Positions 1-8,279 of a stretch of 64,000 bases of DNA are shown here, piece after piece. The notes under the pieces were generated by a model. It was not told where the DNA came from. It saw nothing but the letters and a program-made list of their open reading frames with translations, and ran no database searches. The translations under genes were made by a program, and so were the position numbers. Origin of the DNA: Pseudooceanicola nitratireducens (GTDB taxonomy: Bacteria > Pseudomonadota > Alphaproteobacteria > Rhodobacterales > Rhodobacteraceae); the NCBI RefSeq assembly GCF_900109195.1, contig NZ_FNZG01000007.1, forward strand, positions 1 to 64,000, written 5' to 3'. The first letter of the stretch is position 1, and each line of letters opens with the position of its first letter.

Positions 1-459
1 CCCCCCCATGCCGGTCTCGATGATGTGCCACAGAAATCCCGCGGCCCAGAAGCCACCACTGAGCGCCGTAAACAGCCGCTGGCGTGCAAGATGGGCCGCC
101 TGGTCGACCGACGCGTTTTCGGCATCCCAGGGCTTGGCGGTCATGCCGGTGCTTGCGACCAGTTCTGCAATTTCGCCGTCCGATACACTCTTGGCGCTGT
201 CGAGGATAGTCATCCGTCCATTGATCACGTCGAACGCAAGATGTTCGGCCCCGCCGATCTTCGGGCCGACCACCTTGTTTAGGATTGCTACCTCCTCGGC
301 GCAATCGAGGCCGGACACCTGAAAACTGCGCCCGCCCGCTGGCGCGGGGGTCGCCGGAACGATGTCGCCGCACGTTCCGGCGACCCCGCAGCAGCTGCCG
401 CCGCTTGTCTGGGCATCTTCGGCGTGATCGTGGTCGTGACGATGGGTGTCGGACGGCAT
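1..459 (-). CDS. Heavy-metal P-type ATPase, N-terminal part (runs off left edge)
   Basis: Reading the minus strand from an ATG at 459 gives 153 codons open to the window edge. The product starts with a His-rich leader (HRHDHDH), then a Cys pair (SCCG), then a heavy-metal-associated domain whose metal motif reads GLDCAEEV, as in ZntA/CadA-type Zn/Cd/Pb exporters, where C-A-E-E often replaces CxxC. The last residues seen look like the start of the first membrane helices (FWAAGFLW). The catalytic domains lie outside the window. A MerR-class promoter sits just upstream at 492-522. Such ATPases pump divalent soft metals from the cytoplasm to the periplasm; the exact metal cannot be told from this part. 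Confidence 0.85.
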   Translation of the reverse strand, partial: MPSDTHRHDHDHAEDAQTSGGSCCGVAGTCGDIVPATPAPAGGRSFQVSGLDCAEEVAILNKVVGPKIGGAEHLAFDVINGRMTILDSAKSVSDGEIAELVASTGMTAKPWDAENASVDQAAHLARQRLFTALSGGFWAAGFLWHIIETGMGG

Positions 460-491
460 GAATGGACCTCTGGATTCGGGTGCTTTACCAT

Positions 492-522
492 GACATAGCC
501 CCTACAGTGGCTAGAGCTTCAA
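492..522 (-). promoter_or_regulatory. MerR-type promoter for the P-type ATPase
   Basis: On the minus strand: -35 TTGAAG, a 19-bp spacer CTCTAGCCACTGTAGGGGC containing a CTCTAG-type dyad, and -10 TATGTC. An over-long 19-bp spacer with a dyad in it is the mark of promoters activated by MerR-family metal regulators. The same layout occurs at 1695-1725, 61625-61655 and 62901-62931. A PbrR/CadR-like regulator is encoded at 62367-62795. Confidence 0.8.
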
Positions 523-640
523 GAGCAAAATACGGTGGTATTTCAGATTGTTTTATTGCTACACGGTTTGATGACCGGCTCGTTCACCCCTTGAGGCATG
601 AGAACCGATCGAAGGAAAACCAGAAACGAAAGGAAGCTCG

Positions 641-925
641 ATGCGGGGTTCGATGCTGAAGCAAAAAATGATGGTTGCGACGGCGCTGTCGCTCCTCGCT
701 GGATGCGCCATTGCTCCAAGTGGCAGTAGCGACCCGGCGAATGCGATCGGGAATGTGCCTGAGAGCGTGGTGGCAATGGCGGCGCCCGATCAGAATATAT
801 CGACCGCCCGCCTCAGGCCGGAAGACGGCTGCTATTGGTACGAGCACAGCGGCCCGGTGGAGGTGACCTTGCTCCCTCTGCGAACAGCGAACGGCAACCC
901 GATCTGCGCCGCGCGCCCAACCTGA
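641..925 (+). CDS. Small putative lipoprotein, paralog of the 46798 gene
   Basis: Codes for 94 residues. The N-terminus is basic, then hydrophobic, and ends in a lipobox (LLAGC), so export and lipid anchoring are likely. The mature part holds a conserved tail with GCYWYEHSGPVEVTLLPLR and GNPICA. The same tail occurs in the protein at 46798-47079, and both genes lie convergent to an L,D-transpeptidase gene. The start at 641 has AGGAAG a few bases upstream; an internal ATG at 653 is also possible. No known family is recognised. The fixed pairing with the transpeptidase suggests an envelope role under metal stress (inference). Confidence 0.7.
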   Translation: MRGSMLKQKMMVATALSLLAGCAIAPSGSSDPANAIGNVPESVVAMAAPDQNISTARLRPEDGCYWYEHSGPVEVTLLPLRTANGNPICAARPT

Positions 926-970
926 GATCGATCGACGGACCGCAGGCACGTTGGCCGACCGAGCGCTCCC

Positions 971-1633
971 TCAGCTGCGGGCTGTGACGCTGTCCTCTGC
1001 CGAATACAGGTGAGCTGTAGAGCCGAGTTCTACATTCGGATAGAGATCGTTGATGTGGGCCATGACCATCCGCACGCAGCCTGAACTCGCGCGACCGCCG
1101 ATGCTTCTCGGGTAGGGTGTGCCGTGGATCCGGAGATAGGTGTCGCGATCCCCGACATAGAGATAGAGTGCCCGTGATCCGAGAGCGTTTTCCGGCCCTG
1201 GTTCCATCCCATCGGCCCATTGTGCGTTCACGGGATCGCGTTCGATCATGTTTTGTGTTGGCGTCCAGTGCGGCCACCTGACCTTGCGCTTGATGGTATA
1301 GACACCTGGCTCGTAGAGGTTGCCCCGCGCGATCGCCACGCCGTAGCGCATCGCGGTTCCACCCTCTTCAATGTGGTAGAGATATCGCGCGACCGCATCG
1401 ACATGGATATCTCCCGGCACGAGACCGTCCTTCGCGACGACTCGTTGCGGCAGGAACCGCAGGTGCAATCCCCATGGGTTGGAAGTCTCGGCAACATAAC
1501 CCTGAGGCGTCACCTGTGCGTCCCATTCAGCCTTCTGAGCCTCGGTGGGCCAAGTGTCGGCAAAAGCCATACCGGGACCGGTCACCGAAAAAAGCGCCGT
1601 TGTTGTCTGAATGAAGTGTCGTCTTGTCAGCAT
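971..1633 (-). CDS. L,D-transpeptidase (YkuD family), exported
   Basis: 220 residues. The N-terminus TRRHFI followed by a hydrophobic stretch ending AFA looks like a Tat-type signal peptide. The C-terminal half has the YkuD catalytic signature: H170 and SSGCVRM with the nucleophile C186. These enzymes make 3-3 crosslinks in peptidoglycan or attach proteins to it. The sequence is closely similar through its length to the protein at 47114-47782 (shared motifs GDIHVDAVARYLYHIE and RSIGGRASSGCVRM). A MerR-type promoter lies upstream at 1695-1725, so expression is probably metal-induced. It is convergent with the small lipoprotein gene at 641-925. Confidence 0.9.
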   Translation of the reverse strand: MLTRRHFIQTTTALFSVTGPGMAFADTWPTEAQKAEWDAQVTPQGYVAETSNPWGLHLRFLPQRVVAKDGLVPGDIHVDAVARYLYHIEEGGTAMRYGVAIARGNLYEPGVYTIKRKVRWPHWTPTQNMIERDPVNAQWADGMEPGPENALGSRALYLYVGDRDTYLRIHGTPYPRSIGGRASSGCVRMVMAHINDLYPNVELGSTAHLYSAEDSVTARS

Positions 1634-1694
1634 TTCGTACCCTTTCGGTTCTCACCGGCGATTGATGGCAAGAACGGTATGTGTTCTCCTTGAA

Positions 1695-1725
1695 CAGATA
1701 GGACTTCTAGTGGCTAGAGGTTCAA
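1695..1725 (-). promoter_or_regulatory. MerR-type promoter for the L,D-transpeptidase at 971-1633
   Basis: Minus strand: -35 TTGAAC, 19-bp spacer CTCTAGCCACTAGAAGTCC and -10 TATCTG. The first 12 bases of the spacer are nearly identical to those at 492-522, so the same MerR regulator probably serves both genes. The distance to the ATG at 1633 allows a leader of about 55 bases. Confidence 0.8.
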
Positions 1726-2164
1726 GGGCAAATTTTCGTAAGTAAACATGCGATCCTTGCAGTTTCCAGTTTGCTAGGGAGGAGAAAACTGCTCGCACGA
1801 TACCTGGTCCGAAGTTGCGCAGCGACAATTCGTTAAGTCGCAGATTGTCTGGAAATTTAGGCACAGCGGCTTCGATATCGCGACCATGAGATCGGGAACG
1901 TCACGGCACAGGGAACTTACGCCACTCGCAAATGCTACGATGCCATCTCTGGCTCCGGCTCTCATTCCGTTATTTCGCCCCGTTACAACCTTCACCCACT
2001 GGAGCTTCAAGCGATCAATTGTCACAAAAACGTGAGACGAATGGCTAACGAACGCTTTGGGCTGGAAAAGCCTTGTCGCATTCGAACGGAAAGTGGCTTA
2101 AACGATCATCTGGGGCGGCACTAAAGCGTGCCAGGTCAAGCCGGTGTCAGCCTCGACAAATGAC
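1726..2164. other. Intergenic stretch without a convincing gene
   Basis: About 440 bases. A minus-strand reading frame at 1774-2025 (83 codons) has no recognisable domain, no clear ribosome site and unremarkable composition, so I do not call it a gene. No repeat or tRNA-like structure was seen. The stretch marks the border between the metal genes at the left and the plasmid backbone. Confidence 0.4.
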
Positions 2165-3235
2165 CTATATTAGGTCAGCTTTCCACATGCGATACCTCCC
2201 GTGCCCCGTCACCTCGCGGATCAAACCGCTTGCCTCCATCCATGCGAGATTGCGCTGAACGGCGGCGCGGCTGGCTCCGGTCATGGCCTCAGCCATCGGG
2301 GCGGAGACCAAGGGCCATTCCGTGAAAACCTTTCGCAAGGCAACCGGCGTGCGGCCAGATAATTGCGCCATGACGTTTTCTGCCCGCCCGATCCACACTT
2401 CAATATCATCAAGTGTTCGCATCGCCGTTAGAATTGCGCTGTTCATCCCATCCAACCAGCGGGCCAAACGCTCGGGTGGCAAGCCCGAAACGCGCAGCCC
2501 CCCGGCCCCGGCCATAGCGAGCGGCGCGAAGATGGCACCGCTTCCATCGCTGGTCGCGATCCTGGACGCGGTGACGGCAGCTTCGATCTGGTCGCCGTGG
2601 CGTCCGAGGCCCGCCAAGCTCCACAGGTGATACCCCATGCACGCCCGCGTGATCGGGTGGAGACCCTTTGCGGCTGCCATGACGTCCAGCCACCCACCCG
2701 CGCGATCCTCGAAACGCTCAGCGCTGTCTTCAATGTTCTCGGGATCGCGGCGATCCAGGAAGGCGGCCAAGTCAGCTTTCGGTCCAGGACCGCCTGTTAG
2801 GCGCCGAACAGCCCATCCAACTCTTGCCAGTGCATTTGGGTCATCCTGTGCACCTGACAGCCGCATCGATATCCAGAGCGCCAGACGATCAGAACTCACC
2901 CGATCCCCTGCGAACCAGCTGAGATCCGCTGCCTCGATAAGAGCGAGGCGATGCCGCCAGCCTTCCGGGCCACGCAGCAGCCGGTCATCCAGAGCTCCCA
3001 GGCGTCCAGCCACTCTTGCCAGTCGCGCAGCGTGAACGCCTTCTGCTTTTGCCCAGTCTTCGACGACAGCAGTGTCGGGCGGTTCCGCCCGTGGCCCTGG
3101 AGGCAAATCATCCGGTTCTTCTTCAAGTGACCTAGGTAGAAACCAGAGATCGTCTTCGTGAGCCTCTTCATCCTCCTCGATGGTGATAAGGGGGTCGTCG
3201 TAATCATCAGTCAAAGAAGAGGCTTGCGTCACCAT
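2165..3235 (-). CDS. DUF1612 / HTH plasmid protein (RHE_PE00001 family)
   Basis: 356 residues. An acidic N-terminus (about 1-50) is followed by an alpha-helical body and a C-terminal winged-helix-like segment with the motif RAAVQRNLAWMEASGLIREV and ending RYRMWKADLI. This matches the RHE_PE00001-type family (DUF1612 plus a helix-turn-helix domain), often found on rhizobial and roseobacter plasmids; its function is not established. A 26-bp palindrome at 3237-3262 touches the start codon and suggests autoregulation. A decayed copy of the C-terminal part lies at 59638-59808. Confidence 0.75.
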   Translation of the reverse strand: MVTQASSLTDDYDDPLITIEEDEEAHEDDLWFLPRSLEEEPDDLPPGPRAEPPDTAVVEDWAKAEGVHAARLARVAGRLGALDDRLLRGPEGWRHRLALIEAADLSWFAGDRVSSDRLALWISMRLSGAQDDPNALARVGWAVRRLTGGPGPKADLAAFLDRRDPENIEDSAERFEDRAGGWLDVMAAAKGLHPITRACMGYHLWSLAGLGRHGDQIEAAVTASRIATSDGSGAIFAPLAMAGAGGLRVSGLPPERLARWLDGMNSAILTAMRTLDDIEVWIGRAENVMAQLSGRTPVALRKVFTEWPLVSAPMAEAMTGASRAAVQRNLAWMEASGLIREVTGHGRYRMWKADLI

Positions 3236-3236
3236 G

Positions 3237-3262
3237 TGTGCAAAATACTGATTTTTTGCACA
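3237..3262. promoter_or_regulatory. Palindromic operator candidate at the DUF1612 gene start
   Basis: Perfect 9-bp arms TGTGCAAAA and TTTTGCACA are separated by 8 bp. The left arm begins two bases upstream of the ATG at 3235 (minus strand). The symmetry and position fit a binding site for a dimeric repressor, perhaps the DUF1612 protein itself through its helix-turn-helix domain. The recombinase promoter on the plus strand also lies nearby, so both genes could be controlled. Confidence 0.5.
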
Positions 3263-3461
3263 TTGCCCAGGCGTTTTCGTGGCCGCTGCCTGCGCCCTTT
3301 ATATAGTACGAGCGCGCGACTGCAGGTGAAACCTCTCAGATCGCTTTCAGCGCAAGGAAACCAAAGGTTTTTGGACGAGCACGACGAGAGAGCACCTACT
3401 TGCATTTGTTTACAAACGGTCGTTTATTAGCGATATCTTAAATTGCAAACGGCTCTTTTCC

Positions 3462-4343
3462 ATGCCCCTGATAGGCTATGCGCGCGTATCCACAGAGGAT
3501 CAAACCCCCCTGCCCCAGTCCGAGGCCCTTCAATCTGCGGGTTGCGCAGAGATCTTTGAAGAGCACGCCTCAGGTGGCAATCGGGCGCGGCCGGTGCTTG
3601 CACGTGTGCTGGAGCGGATTGGCAAGGGCGACACGCTGGTCGTCGTGCGGATCGACCGGCTTGCGCGGTCTCTGTCGCACTTGCTTGAGGTGATCGAAAG
3701 ACTGGAGGGCAAGGGGGCGTTCTTCCGCTCGCTCCAGGACCCGATCGACACTGCCTCGCCCCAGGGCAAGTTCACGTTGCAGGTTCTGGGCGCTGCGGCT
3801 GAGTTCGAACGCGCTCTGATCCGCGAGCGTACCAAAGCCGGACTTGCCTCGGCACGCTCAAAGGGCCGCGTCGGCGGCAACCCAGGTCTTCGCGCCAAGG
3901 ACCCTGAAGCGCTGCGCAAGGTACGGCTGGCGCGGCAGGATGGCTACATGGAGCGCCTCAACGAGACCGCGCAGGATTGGGTGCCCCATGTGCGCCGCCT
4001 GCGCCCCGATATGGCTTGGGAAGACGTGCTGCGGATCATCAATGGCCCCCTGCCCCATGATCGGCGCTGGACGCAAAGCCGCCTGCTCCGCGCCGTGAAG
4101 GCATACGTGGCGGACGGATTCCTGCCGGCTGAAGTGCTTGGGCGCGCCGGTCGTCGCGAAACCGACGATCGCCTGCCTGCGATTGTCGCCGCAATCAAAG
4201 GTGCTGACCCCGAGATCACCTTGCAGGCAATCTGCGACCGACTGGAATCCATGCGTGAGCGCACCCCTCGCGGTCGCACCAGCTGGCAGCCTTCCTCAGT
4301 CAGAATGCTGCTGGAGCGGGCAGAGCGTCTCGGCCTTTTGTAG
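3462..4343 (+). CDS. Serine recombinase (resolvase/invertase family)
   Basis: 293 residues. The N-terminal catalytic domain shows YARVSTEDQ with the nucleophile S10, then VVRIDRLARS and the helix region with ERALIRERTKAGLASARSKGR, as in Tn3 resolvases and DNA invertases. The C-terminal 150 residues are longer than in small resolvases (about 185-200 aa) and hold a probable DNA-binding region. On a plasmid it most likely resolves multimers, or it is a leftover of a transposon; no terminal inverted repeats were identified. The 226-bp upstream region is AT-rich near 3400-3460 and could hold a res site or promoter. Confidence 0.85.
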   Translation: MPLIGYARVSTEDQTPLPQSEALQSAGCAEIFEEHASGGNRARPVLARVLERIGKGDTLVVVRIDRLARSLSHLLEVIERLEGKGAFFRSLQDPIDTASPQGKFTLQVLGAAAEFERALIRERTKAGLASARSKGRVGGNPGLRAKDPEALRKVRLARQDGYMERLNETAQDWVPHVRRLRPDMAWEDVLRIINGPLPHDRRWTQSRLLRAVKAYVADGFLPAEVLGRAGRRETDDRLPAIVAAIKGADPEITLQAICDRLESMRERTPRGRTSWQPSSVRMLLERAERLGLL

Positions 4344-4709
4344 GCGGCGATGGTCGGCAAACTACTCCTGTCACTCGGCCAAAATCTTACAGAATCATCG
4401 CCTCAACTGGACGAAAACCACGTAAATATCCAACAAAGCCTTGGGGTTAGTTCGCGCGAGCAGAAAATATCTCGAAGGGTATCGGCTTCGCCAGACGCGG
4501 CCTTTATCGTTAGGAATCAATGCGTTATATAGCGCGGGCCCCGCGCGGCCAAATTGATGCTGTGGATAACTTTTGCACTACATCTAGATTCTTCTTGCCG
4601 GACTCAGATGTTCGTGGCATTTCCATTCTGACGGCAAAACGCGTCAGACGTGGCTTTAACCGTCAGAACGACAAAGAGCCTTAGCAAAGGCCATGAGAGG
4701 CGGCAGAAC
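4344..4709. promoter_or_regulatory. Region upstream of repA with DnaA box and dyads
   Basis: No gene fits here. TGTGGATAA at 4561-4569 is a perfect DnaA box (TTATCCACA on the other strand). A GC-rich dyad with 7-bp arms lies at 4532-4546 (GCGCGGG / CCCGCGC), and inverted CTGACGG / CCGTCAG arms lie at 4628-4634 and 4660-4666, in front of repA. In repABC plasmids the operon promoter and RepA/RepB operators lie here, so these dyads are reasonable operator candidates. Confidence 0.4.
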
Positions 4710-5909
4710 ATGGATGATCGAAATACGGGCTACGCGCAAGGCATAGGCTCTTCTGACATCGGAGCATTCGCAGACAGTCTTGCTGAGTCGCTTGACCGGC
4801 AGATGAAAGTTGCGTTCGAGCCAGAAGAACGCAAGTCCTTGCGCCGCTTCAGCTCGACCGAGGTCGCCGAGTTGCTGCGCGTTAGTACGTCGAACCTGCG
4901 CAACCGCCACAAAGATGGCAGCTTCCCAGAAGTTCACACTGACGGTCGCGGTCATAGGTTCTACACGGCCGAAGAAGTTGACGACCTCCGCAACATTTTG
5001 GCGCGGACAGGCAAAAATGCTGACGCGTACAGACCTGGCCGCCGAGACGGTGACCGTCTTCAGGTCATTTCGGTCGTGAATTTCAAAGGCGGCAGCTCGA
5101 AGACAACAGCGACAATCCATTTGGCACACAGGTATGCCCTGCGTGGCTACCGCGTGCTTGTTCTGGACCTCGACCCGCAGGCCAGTTTGACGACATTTTT
5201 CGGCTTCCGGCCTGAGCTCGAATTCGCCGAAGGCGGCACAATCTACGACGCATTGAGATACGATGATCAGGTTCCGCTCTCGGAGGTCATCCAGAAAACA
5301 TACTTCCACAAGCTCGACATGGTCCCGGCTGGCTTGATGTTGTCCGAGTACGAAACCGAGACAGCGAATGCCCTTGCGCGCAGGGTTCAGCCGATTTTTG
5401 CAGAGCGTCTTGCTCTGGCGCTAGAGGAAGTCGACTCAGACTATGACATCGTGCTGATCGATTGCCCTCCGCAGTTGGGCTTCCTGACATTGACAGCATT
5501 GGCAGCGTCCACGGGCTTACTTGTGACGGTCGTCCCCGGCATGCTCGACATCGCTTCGATGAGCCAGTTCCTCAAACTCGCTTCGGAAACGGTCAAAGCC
5601 GTCGAAGAGGCGATTGGACGACATGTCACTTGGGACTTCGTAAAGTTCCTGATCACACGCTACGAGCCGTCGGACGGACCACAAACGCAAATGGCCGGGT
5701 ACCTACGTTCAATCCTTGCGGGCCAAGTCATGACTGAACCGATGCTGAAGTCGACAGCCATTTCTGACGCCGGCATGACTCAGCAAACCATCTATGAGGT
5801 AGACCCGAGCCAGCTCATTCGGAAGACCATTGATCGGGCTTTGACCAGCGTGAACAGCGTTGCCGATGAGCTGGAGCAGACAATCCAAATGGCATGGGGG
5901 CGTCGCTGA
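4710..5909 (+). CDS. repA: Plasmid partition ATPase RepA (ParA family)
   Basis: 399 residues, the usual length for RepA of repABC plasmids. An N-terminal MerR-like helix-turn-helix (about 47-95: SSTEVAELLRVST...) precedes the ATPase domain with deviant Walker A FKGGSSKTT at 125-133, Walker A' near LVLDLDPQASL and VLIDCPPQLG. RepA binds ATP, autoregulates the operon with RepB and moves plasmid copies. The ATG at 4710 is preferred because it has a GAGAGG-type ribosome site and matches family starts; an in-frame ATG lies 60 bases upstream. The stop overlaps the repB start. Confidence 0.95.
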   Translation: MDDRNTGYAQGIGSSDIGAFADSLAESLDRQMKVAFEPEERKSLRRFSSTEVAELLRVSTSNLRNRHKDGSFPEVHTDGRGHRFYTAEEVDDLRNILARTGKNADAYRPGRRDGDRLQVISVVNFKGGSSKTTATIHLAHRYALRGYRVLVLDLDPQASLTTFFGFRPELEFAEGGTIYDALRYDDQVPLSEVIQKTYFHKLDMVPAGLMLSEYETETANALARRVQPIFAERLALALEEVDSDYDIVLIDCPPQLGFLTLTALAASTGLLVTVVPGMLDIASMSQFLKLASETVKAVEEAIGRHVTWDFVKFLITRYEPSDGPQTQMAGYLRSILAGQVMTEPMLKSTAISDAGMTQQTIYEVDPSQLIRKTIDRALTSVNSVADELEQTIQMAWGRR

Positions 5910-6877
5910 TGGCTCGAAATATCTTCAACCAGCCACCGAAAGACGAGAAAGAGTTGGCAGCCCCCTCCCCTGCCCCGGTCAAATCCTCGAAGCTACCTGG
6001 CTCGGTTGGCGGATTGCGGGACTCTCTCCGGGAAATCACTGCCAACTCAATCCGAGATATCGAACCCGACCGGATCGATATGGATGGCCTCCGGGATCGC
6101 CTGATCCTGGAAGATAGTAGCATTGAAGATCTCGCCGAAAGCATTCGCAAGCATGGTCAGCAAGTGCCGATCATGGTTCGCCCCTCTGACCAACCGGATC
6201 GATACCGCATCATCTACGGGCGTCGCAGACTTGCAGCCATTCGAAGAGTTGGTGGAACCGTCAAAGCGATCGTTCGAACGCTCGATGATGATGCTTCTCT
6301 GATCGCGCAAGGTCAGGAAAACAACCTGCGGCTGGATCCGTCCTTCATTGAAAAATCTCTTTTTATCAAAGAGATGCAGGAGGCCGGTTACAAGCCTGGC
6401 GTCATTCAGGACGCCCTAGGCCTCACCCGGCAAGGTGTGTCGAACCATCGTGTAGTCATCGAGCAGCTGCCTGACGAACTTGTCCGGCTTATCGGCCCGG
6501 CTCATGGCGTAGGTCGACGCCAATGGGGTGATCTTGCTGCACTTTCAGAGAAGGTTCCGCTTGTCGACATTGCGCGTGAGACACTTGCCTCTCTGCCTGA
6601 CACCACTCCAAGCTCGGACAAGTTTCAAGCCGTCTATGTTGCTTGCTCCAGCAAGGCGCGTGGCGCAGCCGACCAAAGCGCCCGTGGCCAAACGACCGTG
6701 GTAAAGGACAATAGTGGTAGCCCTGTCGGCACACTTTCAGTCGATGGCAAGTCGATCGCTATCAAGATCACCCGCAAGGACAACCCGGAATTCGGCCAAT
6801 GGCTCGAAGAGCGCGCGGAAACCACGCTGCGACAGCTTTTTGAACAATGGCAGAATGAGAGAGGCTCGGGGAGCTGA
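5909..6877 (+). CDS. repB: Plasmid partition protein RepB (ParB family)
   Basis: 322 residues. The ATG at 5909 overlaps the repA stop (TGATG), typical of translational coupling in repABC operons; an in-frame ATG at 5894 is an alternative. A ParB/Srx-type N-terminal domain (SIEDLAESIRKHGQQVPIMVRP, YGRRRLAAI) is followed by a helix-turn-helix region near ALGLTRQGVSNHRV. RepB binds centromere-like parS sites and works with RepA. Two identical 16-bp palindromes at 7726-7741 and 8175-8190 are the likely parS sites. Confidence 0.93.
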   Translation: MARNIFNQPPKDEKELAAPSPAPVKSSKLPGSVGGLRDSLREITANSIRDIEPDRIDMDGLRDRLILEDSSIEDLAESIRKHGQQVPIMVRPSDQPDRYRIIYGRRRLAAIRRVGGTVKAIVRTLDDDASLIAQGQENNLRLDPSFIEKSLFIKEMQEAGYKPGVIQDALGLTRQGVSNHRVVIEQLPDELVRLIGPAHGVGRRQWGDLAALSEKVPLVDIARETLASLPDTTPSSDKFQAVYVACSSKARGAADQSARGQTTVVKDNSGSPVGTLSVDGKSIAIKITRKDNPEFGQWLEERAETTLRQLFEQWQNERGSGS

Positions 6878-7117
6878 TCCCCGGTCATAACCAAAAACAC
6901 GAGCAGAGGAGAAAGGCGAAGACCAAAAAGAAAAGAGCCCCCCAAGGTTTCCCCCGGAGAGCCCTCATCATCTGATTAGCACCTGTGATGTAGCAATCTC
7001 CGACATACCGGTCAAGAGTCACCGATTCGGTGGACGTCTTTTTGTTGCCTTTTCTCGCCAAAAACAGCGGGAAGAGCCGGGGAAGTTGTGGGCCGCAACG
7101 GTCGTCGTTCAACAAAC
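6878..7117. other. repB-repC spacer, the place of the repABC counter-transcript RNA
   Basis: About 240 bases. In known repABC plasmids this interval encodes a small antisense RNA on the minus strand that limits RepC synthesis and sets incompatibility. The spacer holds a C-run-rich segment near 6940-6965, but I could not trace a clear terminator hairpin with a U-run, so the RNA itself is only inferred from gene order. Confidence 0.4.
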
Positions 7118-8173
7118 ATGGCATTCACAAAGCTTTCCGTTCAGACCTTTGGCGTCGGCAAGGGCACCCCCGCCACGTCAACACCTGAAACCGACATCTG
7201 GGCAGTCTTCCGCGCGCTCAGAGATACTCGCAGCCTGTTCGGTCTCCGTCCAGGACATGTTCAAACGCTCCAAGCGATGCTGAGCTTTCTCAAGCCTCGG
7301 CATGGAGACACAGTCTTCGCTTCCAACGACGAGATCTGCCGTCGAGTTGGCGGGATCGATGAACGAACCCTCCGTAGGCACATCGATCGCTTTGTTGAAC
7401 TCGGTTTCATGAAGCGCCACGACAGCCCAAATCGCAAGAGATACCGAGTGAAGTCCTCCGAAGGTCAGTCCATTAGCTATGGGTTGTCGCTGGCTCCGTT
7501 GCTCGCGCGTGCCGGCGAACTACTTGCGACAGCCCAAGCGATGGAAAACGCTCGTCGGGATCGCGTGTTTTTGCGAAAGCAAATCCTAACCAAACTTGCT
7601 CAGATCGACGAAGCTGACCCCGAGAACGAACTCACTCATCAGGTACGCCGAGTTCTTCGGAGGAAGCTCTCGATCGCGGAGTATCGTACTTTGCTCGGCG
7701 AACTGGAGGCTCAATGCAAACAGATGTCCACCGCGGTGGACGCACCAGAAACAATGAAACTGCCCGCCAATGACGGGCAAACTGTCCGCCACCATTCTAA
7801 GTCTAAAAAAGAACAAAAAGATTTAGAAAGCGGGACCAACAGCCAAACACCTCCCCTGCAAACGCTCACAACCGTTTGTGACCAGGCTACATCGTTCGCA
7901 ACGAACTCACTTAGGAACTGGCACGATGTCGAAAGCCACGCGAGAACGCTCGCTCCAATGATGGGAATCCACGAAAGCACCTTCGAAAAGGCTGCTAAGA
8001 AGATAGGCTCTCAAAAAGCATCATGCGCCATCTTCATAATTCTCCAGATGAGCAATCGCATCCGAGACTTTGGAGCGTATTTCCACAGCATCACGCTCGG
8101 TCGCAGAGAAACTGACTTCAACCCATCACTGTTGTTGGAAAGGCTTTCTCGTTCTGGGGCAGCAACTGCGTGA
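7118..8173 (+). CDS. repC: Replication initiator RepC
   Basis: 351 residues, in line with RepC proteins. The N-terminal part has the winged-helix DNA-binding region (FASNDEICRRVGG, RTLRRHIDRFVELGF). It is followed by a low-complexity linker encoded by an AT-rich stretch (about 7790-7830), which in repABC plasmids is where oriV lies, and a C-terminal domain starting near NSLRNWHDVESHARTLAPMMGI. The ATG at 7118 gives MAFTKLS; an upstream in-frame ATG at 7088 is less likely. A 16-bp palindrome lies inside the gene at 7726-7741. Confidence 0.93.
   Translation: MAFTKLSVQTFGVGKGTPATSTPETDIWAVFRALRDTRSLFGLRPGHVQTLQAMLSFLKPRHGDTVFASNDEICRRVGGIDERTLRRHIDRFVELGFMKRHDSPNRKRYRVKSSEGQSISYGLSLAPLLARAGELLATAQAMENARRDRVFLRKQILTKLAQIDEADPENELTHQVRRVLRRKLSIAEYRTLLGELEAQCKQMSTAVDAPETMKLPANDGQTVRHHSKSKKEQKDLESGTNSQTPPLQTLTTVCDQATSFATNSLRNWHDVESHARTLAPMMGIHESTFEKAAKKIGSQKASCAIFIILQMSNRIRDFGAYFHSITLGRRETDFNPSLLLERLSRSGAATA
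7726..7741. repeat. Candidate parS site 1 (inside repC)
   Basis: GTCCACCGCGGTGGAC is a perfect 16-bp palindrome inside repC, identical to the core of the palindrome just after repC. Palindromic 16-mers near repABC genes are the known form of parS, bound by RepB. Confidence 0.7.
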
Positions 8174-8192
8174 TGTCCACCGCGGTGGACAT
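8173..8192. repeat. Candidate parS site 2 (immediately after repC)
   Basis: A perfect 20-bp palindrome whose core, GTCCACCGCGGTGGAC at 8175-8190, repeats the site at 7726-7741. It starts at the last base of the repC stop codon, a usual place for parS in repABC units. Confidence 0.75.
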
Positions 8193-8279
8193 GTCGAGAG
8201 GTAGAGATGGGCTGTGAAAGGGGTGACGGGAAGTGAGATCGGGAGAGTGGCTTCCGGCGCCCGTCGCGGAGAAGATCTG

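Noticed and set aside
1774-2025. Minus-strand frame of 83 codons in the gap after the first L,D-transpeptidase
   Set aside because: No domain, no ribosome site and no neighbour relation support it.
6930-7000. Terminator of the repABC antisense RNA
   Set aside because: The C-rich runs do not pair into a stable stem followed by a U-run, so I left only a note on the spacer.
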